This document shows, in pieces, positions 1 to 6,987 of a stretch of 49,109 nt of DNA. The stretch covers positions 1-49,109 of the forward strand of contig JBBDXW010000008.1 in the NCBI GenBank assembly GCA_040902105.1, read 5' to 3'. Within the stretch, counting starts at the first letter, position 1. Every line of letters starts with the position of its first letter. The translations under genes were made by a program, and so were the position numbers. The DNA is from IDS-8 sp040902105. Its GTDB lineage: Bacteria; Pseudomonadota; Gammaproteobacteria; Steroidobacterales; Woeseiaceae. The notes beneath the pieces are model-generated. The model was not told where the DNA came from and made no database searches. It saw nothing but the letters and a program-made list of their open reading frames with translations.

Positions 1-293
1 CGGCGCTTGCCTTGATTTCTTGCATACTGACGATGAAACTCGAATGCGAATTCGCGCAAGGATTCCAGTACCGCGCTCTCATCGAATCCGGCAAATGACA
101 GGCCCGACAGGATTCCCACGTCAAGTCCTTCTGCGATCGTCTCGCTCTGCAGCAACCTGGCGCAGCCTGAAAAGACGTTGGTCTCGGCGGGACATGCAAC
201 ATCGGGATGGCCATTCAGTATGCGGCGCAATAACGTTGTCCCTGAGCGCGGGGCGCCGATAATGATCGTTCCTTCGTAGCTGGAGTCACTCAT
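1..293 (-). CDS. Sulfotransferase family protein, N-terminal part (cut by window edge)
   Basis: Only the first 97 codons are present; the gene runs off the left edge. The start ATG is at 293 and the protein opens MSDSSYEGTIIIGAPRSGTT followed by LLRRILNGHPD. GAPRSGTTLL is the 5'-phosphosulfate (PAPS) binding loop of sulfotransferases, so the likely role is sulfate transfer from PAPS to a carbohydrate, lipid or other small acceptor; the acceptor cannot be read from this part. It lies 45 bp downstream of the PLP decarboxylase gene on the same strand and is probably the fourth gene of that operon. Sulfotransferases of this kind are often found in exosortase-associated polysaccharide loci (family knowledge). 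Function class fairly sure, substrate unknown. Confidence 0.75.
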   Translation of the reverse strand, partial: MSDSSYEGTIIIGAPRSGTTLLRRILNGHPDVACPAETNVFSGCARLLQSETIAEGLDVGILSGLSFAGFDESAVLESLREFAFEFHRQYARNQGKR

Positions 294-338
294 CGGTTTG
301 ATCGGTCCATTCCGGCGTCGCGAGAAGACAGGGCACGG

Positions 339-1568
339 TCAATGCAATCTCTCGCTGATGTCTACGGCGTTCACGCGCCCGGCAACCCTTTCGACCATGA
401 TCTCTTTCGGGAGATCGTGGCTTATGAAGTGCACGGGACTGGCGGTGAGGCCGTAGGCGCCGCTGCTTTCGACGGCAATAACATCGCCGACGCGGATTGT
501 CGGCAGTTTCACCTTGCGCCCGATGCGGTCGATCGAGGTACATAGCGGGCCGGCCAGCTCGTATGAGTGCAGTTCATCAGCTGCGGCGTCCGGCCCCACT
601 CGGAACATCCCGTAGTTTCTGGGAATGACACTCCCCAGGTGACCGCTTGCCGCCAGGTGTTGGTGCATGCCTCCATCGCACAGGCATATCGTGGCGCCTC
701 TGGATTCCTTTATGTTGACCACCCGTGTCAGGTAGTAACCGGCCTGACCGATCAGGTAACGACCTAATTCGAGCACCAGATCCGTATCTGCAAAGCGCTC
801 CGTTTTCCGCAGTGCATCCAGCGACGGATTCGTGCGCCGTGCAACAGATGCAATGTCCAGGGGCTTTTCCCCCTCGTGATAAGGAATACCCAGGCCGCTC
901 CCGAACACCAGTTTATCCGGCCGCAGGTCGTACTTCGCGCACAGTTCCGTGAATATCCGGATGCAATTCTCATAGTTTTCCGCAATTGCGTCCTCTTTCA
1001 GGCATTGCGTACCCGCATAAATGTGCAGACCACGAACGGGAATGTTTTCCAGTTGCAGAATGCGTTCGAGCGCCGATTCCATGTCCTCTTCATCGACGCC
1101 GAACGGAGTGGGGCGTCCTGACATGCTGACGCCGAATCCCGCGGGCAATTGCGCGGGTGAAATTCTTATGAGGACAGGCTGGATTGCGCCGGCCCGCACG
1201 GCAATGGCGGACAAGCGCTCTGCCTCGACGACCGACTCGACGATCACATAGCCGATTCGACCGGTCACTGCAGCCTGCAGCTCGACATCAGTTTTGGCCG
1301 GTCCGGTAAAGCTGATTGCCCCAGGATCCCATTGTGCCTTGATCGCCCGGACCAGCTCGCCGCCGGATGAGATATCGAGCAACTCGGCGGATTGCTTCAT
1401 GCGCCGCAGCACAGCAAGGTTGGGGTTCGCTTTCGCGGCATAGCTGATCTTAAAGTGGCTTGCGAAGGACTCTTTGGTGTCGTCCGCGCGGCACTTCAGC
1501 ATATCCATATCGTACACGTAACATGGCGTTCCGAACTCTTCCGCAATGTTTTCCAGAAAGTCCGTCAC
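339..1568 (-). CDS. PLP-dependent decarboxylase, exosortase A-associated type (alanine-racemase-fold, LysA/ODC-like)
   Basis: A 409-residue fold-type III PLP enzyme. The PLP lysine is K46 in ISYAAKANPN, followed by GPAKTD, HIYAGTQ, ELGRYL, the phosphate-binding CDGGMHQH, the active-site cysteine segment GPLCTSIDRIG and the terminal GAYGLTASPVHF. This layout is that of diaminopimelate/ornithine decarboxylases. The start is GTG at 1568, overlapping the stop of the acyl carrier protein gene by 4 bp, so translation is coupled. An AMP-ligase + ACP + PLP decarboxylase trio is typical of exosortase A-associated loci (TIGR03098/TIGR03099 families), where the true substrate is unknown; it probably acts on an amino acid tethered to or released from the ACP. 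Ordinary DAP decarboxylase for lysine synthesis is unlikely in this context. Confidence 0.85.
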   Translation of the reverse strand: MTDFLENIAEEFGTPCYVYDMDMLKCRADDTKESFASHFKISYAAKANPNLAVLRRMKQSAELLDISSGGELVRAIKAQWDPGAISFTGPAKTDVELQAAVTGRIGYVIVESVVEAERLSAIAVRAGAIQPVLIRISPAQLPAGFGVSMSGRPTPFGVDEEDMESALERILQLENIPVRGLHIYAGTQCLKEDAIAENYENCIRIFTELCAKYDLRPDKLVFGSGLGIPYHEGEKPLDIASVARRTNPSLDALRKTERFADTDLVLELGRYLIGQAGYYLTRVVNIKESRGATICLCDGGMHQHLAASGHLGSVIPRNYGMFRVGPDAAADELHSYELAGPLCTSIDRIGRKVKLPTIRVGDVIAVESSGAYGLTASPVHFISHDLPKEIMVERVAGRVNAVDISERLH

Positions 1569-1819
1569 GTAGGGGCGCTTCCCTGTCTCGATTCCGCGAA
1601 GCGGATGATTCGCGAAACGGAGTCGAAATTTTCGATTCTTACATCGTCGGGATCGATGGGCGCACCCGTCTCCGATTCGACGAAAAGAATCAGGTCAACC
1701 AGGCTGAACGAGTCCAGCAGATTGGAGGTAAACAGTGCGGTATCGGGCGTAATTGCCCTGATATCCAGACCTACTTCGTCCTTCAGGTACTTCGATACTG
1801 AGTCGGATGTCAATGACAT
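1565..1819 (-). CDS. Acyl carrier protein (exosortase-locus type)
   Basis: An 84-residue acidic helical protein with the phosphopantetheine attachment site at Ser37 in NLLDSFSLVDLI; the residue before it is Asp as required. It would carry an acyl or aminoacyl group as a thioester. It sits between the AMP-forming ligase, which could load it, and the PLP decarboxylase, with a 4-bp overlap to the latter and a 23-bp gap to the former. It is a dedicated carrier rather than the fatty-acid ACP, judging by context. An alternative is a D-alanyl-carrier-like role similar to DltC; no dlt partners are seen in this window. Confidence 0.85.
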   Translation of the reverse strand: MSLTSDSVSKYLKDEVGLDIRAITPDTALFTSNLLDSFSLVDLILFVESETGAPIDPDDVRIENFDSVSRIIRFAESRQGSAPT

Positions 1820-1842
1820 GAATCCCTCCCGGGTTCGTCTGG

Positions 1843-3396
1843 TTACAAGCCGTACTGATTGGTGGATTGAGCGATGGTCAACTGGCGATCAATTTTGCCA
1901 CTGGCTGTTCTCGGGAAACCAGAGACAATGAAGATCTCCTTTGGGACAAGATAATACGGAGCTTGCTCCCTGCAATGATTGAGTATTTCGTTTACAGATG
2001 TGTCTTCAGAAAGCGACACCATGGCCCGGATCTTTTGCCCGAGTTCCGGATTGTCGAGGCCGAATGCGACAACCTCGGAGACTCCGGAGCATTCGATGAT
2101 CAGGGTCTCCACCTCTGTCGGAGAAACGCGATAGCCGCTACTTTTTATCTGGTGATCCTTGCGGCCGACGTAATAGATAAAACCATCTTCGTCCTTCTTT
2201 GCGAGATCTCCGGAATAGACGACGGTATCGACGAACTGACAGCCCTCCGGCAGCAATGGATTGCTGCGATAGACCCGGGCCGTCAGGTCCGGACTGTTCC
2301 AGTAACCTCTGGCGATACCCGCACCGCGATGAATCAATTCGCCAATTTCGCCGGGCTTACAAATGTCGTTGCTTTCATTGATGATCTCGACCTGGACGTT
2401 CGGCAATGCCTTGCCGATTGATTCCGGTCTTCGATCCACTTCTGCGGGGTCGAGAAACGTTGACCTGAACGCTTCGGTAAACCCGTACATCAGATAGAGC
2501 TCCGCGTTCGGGAACGTTTCCCTGACTTTCCTGACCAGCGGCGTCGGCAGCTTCGCGCCGGTATTGGCGATATATCTCAGGCTCGAAAAGTCATATCTGT
2601 CTTTGTCGATCCGGGCCAGCTTCGGATTGAACACGGATGCCCAGATCGGCGGAAGCGCCGGCAATCCCGTGATTCTTTCTTCCTCAATTGTCGCCAGGAA
2701 TGCGTTCGGCAGCAGATATTTATACAGGACCAGCGTGCATCCTTTGTAAAGCGTGCTGGTCAGTTGATTCAATCCATAGTCGAAATTCAGTGCGATGGCG
2801 CACAGAATTCTCTCATTCTCCGAGACCTTCAAGTGTTCGGTGCTGTTTTTCGCAGTGTCGATGAGGTTCCTGTGCGTGATGACCACTCCCTTGGGAACTC
2901 CTGTTGAGCCCGATGTATAAATGATGTTCGATACATCGTCCGTAATATTTTCGCTCCGCACATCGCCATCCGCGCCGATCCCGGCGAGGTTCTGGAAATC
3001 CTCGTGGCAAACGAGATTCCTGAGACGCAAATCGTCGAGGATCGGCGCCAGTACTGACGCCATGAGCGCGTTGGAAGTAATTAGCGTGGTGATTCCGCAG
3101 TCACTTACGATGTGCTTCACCTGCTTCTGGTGCAGCGCTGCATTGAGCAACACAAAAATCTTGTCCGCATATAACGTACCGAGCAGCGCGACCACCTGCT
3201 CGATCGATTTGTCGAGAAAAATGCCGACTCGTTCACCGGGCGGCTGGGCCAGTAGCCTGAGAGTCTCGCCAAGCCGCGTTGCTCGCCTGTGAAGCATCGA
3301 GTAAGTGATGCTGTCTGGTCCGTTCTGTATCGCGATTTTGTCGGGATTTTTCCCGGCCGAATTCTCCAGAAAATGCTGCAAGAGATAAGGTTTCAT
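1843..3396 (-). CDS. Acyl-CoA ligase (AMP-forming), exosortase A-associated
   Basis: Adenylate-forming enzyme of about 517 residues. Visible core motifs are IIYTSGSTGVPKGVVITH (P-loop), YLMYGFTEAF, SGDLAKKDEDGFIYYVGRKD, HQIKSSGYRVSPTEVE and the catalytic lysine in PRTASGKIDRQL. It activates a carboxylic acid as acyl-adenylate and passes it to a thiol, probably the adjacent ACP. I chose ATG at 3396 (MKPYLLQHFLENSAGKNPDK), because family members begin with a similar helix; the frame stays open up to a TTG at 3492, which would add 32 residues without family resemblance. It is the first gene of the ligase-ACP-decarboxylase operon. An amino-acid adenylation role analogous to DltA is possible. Confidence 0.87.
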   Translation of the reverse strand: MKPYLLQHFLENSAGKNPDKIAIQNGPDSITYSMLHRRATRLGETLRLLAQPPGERVGIFLDKSIEQVVALLGTLYADKIFVLLNAALHQKQVKHIVSDCGITTLITSNALMASVLAPILDDLRLRNLVCHEDFQNLAGIGADGDVRSENITDDVSNIIYTSGSTGVPKGVVITHRNLIDTAKNSTEHLKVSENERILCAIALNFDYGLNQLTSTLYKGCTLVLYKYLLPNAFLATIEEERITGLPALPPIWASVFNPKLARIDKDRYDFSSLRYIANTGAKLPTPLVRKVRETFPNAELYLMYGFTEAFRSTFLDPAEVDRRPESIGKALPNVQVEIINESNDICKPGEIGELIHRGAGIARGYWNSPDLTARVYRSNPLLPEGCQFVDTVVYSGDLAKKDEDGFIYYVGRKDHQIKSSGYRVSPTEVETLIIECSGVSEVVAFGLDNPELGQKIRAMVSLSEDTSVNEILNHCREQAPYYLVPKEIFIVSGFPRTASGKIDRQLTIAQSTNQYGL

Positions 3397-3708
3397 TCCA
3401 TCGCGCGATGCGAGAAGCGTGCCAACTGGTGAAGGTGCCTGACGGTCATGGCACGGCGCCAGGCTGGCGATGCCCGTCGCAATGCGATTCAATACATTGA
3501 CGAGGCATTCCTGCTGTATTTGCTGAAACTGAAGTTACAACCGAATCAGCGTTTCTTGCGCGGTTATTTTGTAATTTTTACACGCTGCTTCCCCGCGACG
3601 GACCTCCCATAGCAAGTGACAGGCGGCGGACGCCGCCGCGGCCCCGCCGGGCACCGGCGAGCGATAGAATGTGCACACGGTCGGCGGACGCAGTGCCACG
3701 GAACTGAA

Positions 3709-4116
3709 ATGTCAGATCAGGACGACGTCGAGTTGGTGAACGACAGCCTTGAACGCTGTACGCGCCGGCACGAGTTCTTCGAAGCCTTCTATCGACGTTT
3801 CAGCGAGTCGTCGGACGAGGTCGCGGCCAAGTTCGCCGGCACGGACCTGAGGGGCCAGACGCGAGCGCTGCGGGAGTCATTCTATTTGCTGCTGAGGGCT
3901 CTCGGTGGCGAACCCGACGCCTGGCAGAGCCTCGAACTGCGCGCACTGCGGCACGACCGCAGGCATCTTGATATCCGGCCCGGGCTGTATGGGCTGTGGC
4001 TCGAATGCCTGCTGGAAACGATCCGGAGCTTCGATCCGAAAGTCGACGCCACGATAGAAGCAGCGTGGCGGCGAACCATGAAAAAAGGAATCGACTTCAT
4101 GATCGAGCGATACTGA
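3709..4116 (+). CDS. Bacterial globin
   Basis: A 135-residue single-domain globin starting at ATG 3709 (MSDQDDVELVNDSLERC). The segment FYRRFSESSDEVAAKF matches helices A-C, and RALRHDRRHLDIRP followed by LYGLWLECLLETIRSFDP fits helices F-G with a His in the proximal position. The C-terminal AWRRTMKKGIDFMIERY is helix H. It should bind haem in the cytoplasm and handle O2 or NO; no sensor output domain is fused. The gene is divergent from the exosortase-type operon. A DUF882 peptidase gene begins 4 nt after its stop, so the two are co-transcribed, which is an unusual pairing. Family fairly sure, physiological ligand unknown. Confidence 0.75.
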   Translation: MSDQDDVELVNDSLERCTRRHEFFEAFYRRFSESSDEVAAKFAGTDLRGQTRALRESFYLLLRALGGEPDAWQSLELRALRHDRRHLDIRPGLYGLWLECLLETIRSFDPKVDATIEAAWRRTMKKGIDFMIERY

Positions 4117-4119
4117 CCC

Positions 4120-4683
4120 GTGCCGGGTTTCACCCAATGCGAGAATCCGGCAACGGCCCGGTGGCGCGGCCGCCTGGCGGTTATCACGGGCGTCCTCGTT
4201 GCCGGCCTGCTGCTGGCGCCGGAACCTGCCGTAAGTATCGACGAAAGAAGGCTTGCCTTCTACCACACGCACACGGCGAAGCGACTCGATGTGGTCTACG
4301 CGAGGGGCGGCGAGTACCTGGAGTCGGCGCTCGATGACGTGGAGCGGTTCCTGTCGGACTTTCGGACGGGTGAGCGCAAGACGATCGATCCCGAACTCCT
4401 GGACTTCCTTTACGAGGTCCGTGAATCGCTCGGTAGCAACGGCACGTTCGAAGTCATTTCCGCGTATCGCTCGCCGCAAACCAATGAAATGCTCCGCCAG
4501 CAGGGCGGCGGTGTCGCGAAAACCAGCCAGCATATGATCGGCAAGGCTATCGACGTGCGGCTTCGGGACGTCCCGGTGGAGCGGTTGCGCGATGCTGCAA
4601 TCGCCATGCAGCGAGGCGGCGTCGGCTATTACGAAGCATCGAACTTCGTGCACCTGGATACCGGCCCGGTTCGCAGCTGGTAA
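4120..4683 (+). CDS. DUF882/YcbK-type M15 peptidase, exported
   Basis: 187 residues starting at GTG 4120, three bases after the globin stop codon. Residues 18-35 (LAVITGVLVAGLLLAPEP) form a signal or anchor helix. The catalytic part reads ISAYRSPQTNEML, SQHMIGKAIDVRL and GGVGYYEASNFVHLDTGPVR, giving the His-x6-Asp and terminal His zinc ligands of the LAS (M15/DUF882) metallopeptidases. E. coli MepK (YcbK) of this family cleaves mDap-mDap (3-3) cross-links in peptidoglycan, so a periplasmic murein endopeptidase role is likely. The length is normal for the family. The upstream globin neighbour gives no clear functional link. Confidence 0.85.
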   Translation: MPGFTQCENPATARWRGRLAVITGVLVAGLLLAPEPAVSIDERRLAFYHTHTAKRLDVVYARGGEYLESALDDVERFLSDFRTGERKTIDPELLDFLYEVRESLGSNGTFEVISAYRSPQTNEMLRQQGGGVAKTSQHMIGKAIDVRLRDVPVERLRDAAIAMQRGGVGYYEASNFVHLDTGPVRSW

Positions 4684-4921
4684 TGGAAACTGACCTTTGA
4701 CTGCACCGCCCGCGTCGGCCTCGAACGCGCCTGATTCTCCGCCTGCGATTATCTGTTTATCCGCAATTCAGCGGAACCACATCACGTATTGCAAAGAGCG
4801 AGCGTGGACCGCGATGCAGTCCCTTGCGCCGGTTCATGATCCTTGGTAATTGAGTCCGCGTGCCGGTACTTCGTGCCGCTGCAGCCGCAAACCTGACAAA
4901 GAATGGGGACATCGACTTAAA

Positions 4922-5137
4922 ATGGGTCATCCATCGGAAATCACGCCCAGATCGAAGCGCTTTGGCTCATGCGTATGCCTCGGCCTGCTGGTGTCGTACC
5001 TTGAAGGTGTTTCAGGCCTCGAAATCGCACAGACGGCGCTGCTGGCCAGCGTGCTTTTCCTGGGGTTCCTGCTGGGGGAAGCGGGGCTCGCGAAGTATCA
5101 GAGGTCGGTCATACGCAGGCGCTTCAGAGGTCGATAG
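4922..5137 (+). CDS. Tiny membrane protein, copy 1 of a tandem paralogous pair
   Basis: 71 residues from ATG 4922, opening MGHPSEITPRSKRFGSCVCL. One or two hydrophobic segments (GLLVSYLEGV and IAQTALLASVLFLGFLLGEA) are followed by a very basic tail ending RRRFRGR. The protein aligns along its whole length with the product at 5324-5533: shared pieces are PSEIT, GSC, SY, IAQTALLAS and LLGE. I recognise no family. The conservation of the hydrophobic core between copies, with diverged ends, argues that both are real genes. Probably an inner-membrane protein with a cytoplasmic basic tail. Confidence 0.55.
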   Translation: MGHPSEITPRSKRFGSCVCLGLLVSYLEGVSGLEIAQTALLASVLFLGFLLGEAGLAKYQRSVIRRRFRGR

Positions 5138-5323
5138 CAAGACGTCGCCTGGCGCGTCGCTGCGAGCCTTGTCCCGGGAAAGATTGGCTTGAAAAAAAGC
5201 CGCGTTTTGGGGCTGCAGCCGCTTGCGCCCGGGCGTAAAAATATGTTAACTGGTCATCCGCGTAACGGAGCGTCGATTCCGCCGCGGCCACAACAACATA
5301 ACGAACGGGGATAAGAGACCACA

Positions 5324-5533
5324 ATGGCTACTCCGTCAGAAATTACAAACAGGTCCATCCTCTACGGCTCATGTGTGACGATCGGTCTGGTGATGTCGTA
5401 CTTCGATGGCGTTCCGAATCTTGCAATCGCGCAGACGGCCCTGCTCGCCAGCGGGCTGTTTTTCGCGATCCTGCTGGGTGAAGTGGCGGTGCCCCGGTGC
5501 CGGGCGATAGCGAAGCGCCGTAAGAAGCGTTAG
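5324..5533 (+). CDS. Tiny membrane protein, copy 2 of a tandem paralogous pair
   Basis: 69 residues from ATG 5324, opening MATPSEITNRSILYGSCVTI. A GGGGATAAGAG stretch lies about 8 nt upstream of the ATG and is a plausible ribosome site. Hydrophobic residues IGLVMSYFDGV and IAQTALLASGLFFAILLGEV match copy 1, and the tail is again basic (AIAKRRKKR). A perfect GC hairpin begins at the stop codon. No family recognised. Together with copy 1 this is a local duplication of a small membrane protein of unknown function. Confidence 0.6.
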   Translation: MATPSEITNRSILYGSCVTIGLVMSYFDGVPNLAIAQTALLASGLFFAILLGEVAVPRCRAIAKRRKKR

Positions 5534-5548
5534 CACGGCGGTCCGTGC
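5533..5548 (+). terminator. GC hairpin at end of small membrane protein gene
   Basis: Perfect 6-bp stem GCACGG / CCGTGC with the 4-nt loop CGGT, beginning on the last base of the TAG stop. No run of T follows, so it is at best a weak intrinsic terminator or an mRNA 3'-end stabiliser. Confidence 0.35.
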
Positions 5549-5812
5549 GTTCCGGCGCCAGGGACCGTCCCGCGCGTTAGGTCGCAGCGCGGCCTTTGCT
5601 GCCGGGATGGAAAGCGTGAGCACGCCAGTGAGACTGTGACGGCTCTGGACCGCAACCGGCCTGCGCAAGCGCCCGCTCGCTCGTAGCTGAAGCTTGCGCG
5701 GAAATCACCGAAGAACTCGATTTACCCGACAAGATGGCGGCGAGCGCGCTGCTCGCGGATGCATGACGGGTCCAGCGGGGACTGGGCGCTCGTGCGCCTC
5801 CCGGTCCGGCTT

Positions 5813-6706
5813 CTACGTTTTCAGAAGCAGGATCGACTTTCTGCTGCGGTATCGGTGGAGCCCGGACCACAACAAGCAGCTTGCTCCCGCAACGAGCAAC
5901 CACAGGGTGCCGGGCTCTGGCACGGTCGTCGGTGGTTGCGGCGGCGTACCGACCGTGAATTCGCCGGCCCGGAAGCCGAAGAAGAAATCGCTGTCCGGAC
6001 CAAAAGGCGGCGTGCCGTTATAAGAAGGGACGATGCCCGCTCCCGTTATGCTCTGGATGCCAACCGCGTAGGGGGCGTCTCCTGCCAATCCATAATTGAA
6101 CTCGAGGTCGAAATCACCGCCGCCCAGCCCGAAGAGAATCGCCTGGAAGGCGTAAAGCTGCCCGGAAACATCGCCCGCCAGCGTGACGTCATTCCAGAGG
6201 AAGCGCAGGGCGTCCACTCCGTCGGCCAGCTCAAATGTCCCGTCCCCATCGAGATCCCTGTCGACAAAGCCGAGAGATACGGAAACAGCGCCAGGATTGG
6301 TAGAGGACTCAAAAACGTCGTAGGTCGATTCCCAATCGGCGTTCAACACGGACAACACGTCAAGCAGCGGATCGCTGCCAGGGTCCGCGCCGCAGGCGTC
6401 GGCACCGCCAGCACCGAACCAGATTTGCCCGTTCTCGGAAACGCAATACGCGTCGTAGGTCGCCAGGCCGATATTCAGGTCGAACGGCAGCGCGGCACCA
6501 AAGGTGCCGTCTCCGGTGAGATCCACCCCGTCCGCGAACGTGTCAGTCCAGTCTTCGCCGAGAGTATCGAAAAGGTCTTCGAAATTGATGCGTATCGGCC
6601 GAGCCGATGCGATGTCGCACACGGCGACCAGCAGCATTGCAGACACGGCACAGACCGAGGCCCGGATTCGCGTGGAAGTTCGGCGCCGCGTATCGGTGTT
6701 CGACAT
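5813..6706 (-). CDS. PEP-CTERM sorting domain-containing secreted protein
   Basis: 297 residues with an N-terminal export signal (residues about 14-36, AMLLVAVCDIASA) and a C-terminal PEP-CTERM signal: TVPEPGTLWLLVAGASCLLW, then SGLHRYRSRK. The middle is an acidic beta-rich domain with Asp/Gly-rich patches such as DRDLDGDGTF that may bind calcium; it resembles extracellular nidogen/NIDO-like or 'PEP-CTERM anchored' domains but I cannot name it. Exosortase is expected to cut at the PEP motif and pass the protein to the cell surface or matrix. A near-consensus sigma-54 promoter lies 47-62 bp upstream. The exosortase-associated ligase operon 2.3 kb away fits. The extra ILLLKT after the basic cluster is slightly longer than usual. 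Confidence 0.88.
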   Translation of the reverse strand: MSNTDTRRRTSTRIRASVCAVSAMLLVAVCDIASARPIRINFEDLFDTLGEDWTDTFADGVDLTGDGTFGAALPFDLNIGLATYDAYCVSENGQIWFGAGGADACGADPGSDPLLDVLSVLNADWESTYDVFESSTNPGAVSVSLGFVDRDLDGDGTFELADGVDALRFLWNDVTLAGDVSGQLYAFQAILFGLGGGDFDLEFNYGLAGDAPYAVGIQSITGAGIVPSYNGTPPFGPDSDFFFGFRAGEFTVGTPPQPPTTVPEPGTLWLLVAGASCLLWSGLHRYRSRKSILLLKT

Positions 6707-6752
6707 AGCGATATAACTTCCGAAGGAAAAAGTATGTTGTTCCTAAATAAAA

Positions 6753-6768
6753 AGCAATTTTCATGCCA
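6753..6768 (-). promoter_or_regulatory. Sigma-54 (-24/-12) promoter of the PEP-CTERM gene
   Basis: Read on the minus strand the sequence is TGGCATGAAAATTGCT, one mismatch from the RpoN consensus TGGCACGRNNNTTGCW. Spacing between GG and GC is canonical. Transcription would begin near 6743, leaving a leader of about 37 nt before the ATG at 6706. PEP-CTERM/exosortase systems are known to be linked to the PrsK/PrsR two-component pair, whose regulator is a sigma-54 activator, so the site fits the gene. Confidence 0.7.
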
Positions 6769-6987
6769 TTAATCGGGTAGGGCCGGCACTACAAGCGTTT
6801 AGCTACGAATCTGCGTGTGGTTACTAAGTGGGCAGCTCTGTTTCGCAAATTTCTTCGACGCTCTTCGCGATCTTCGGCGAGCTCTGCGAGAACCGCAAAT
6901 GGCTCGCGCACGACCGGGCCTCAGCAGCGCGGGAGTCCGCACGGCGTACGGCGGTGACGAATATGTAAAGACCGGCGACAGTTCGTG
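6769..6987. other. Intergenic region upstream of the PEP-CTERM promoter
   Basis: Gene-free stretch between the sigma-54 promoter and the 3' end of the TIR-TPR gene. It is the expected location of the activator (PrsR-like) binding site, but I could not recognise a convincing inverted repeat. Nothing else is seen. Confidence 0.3.

Noticed and set aside
4895..4925. GGGGACATCGACTT resembling the 10.5-kb repeat core
   Set aside because: Only the GGGGACA portion matches and there is no inverted partner, so a chance match is likely.
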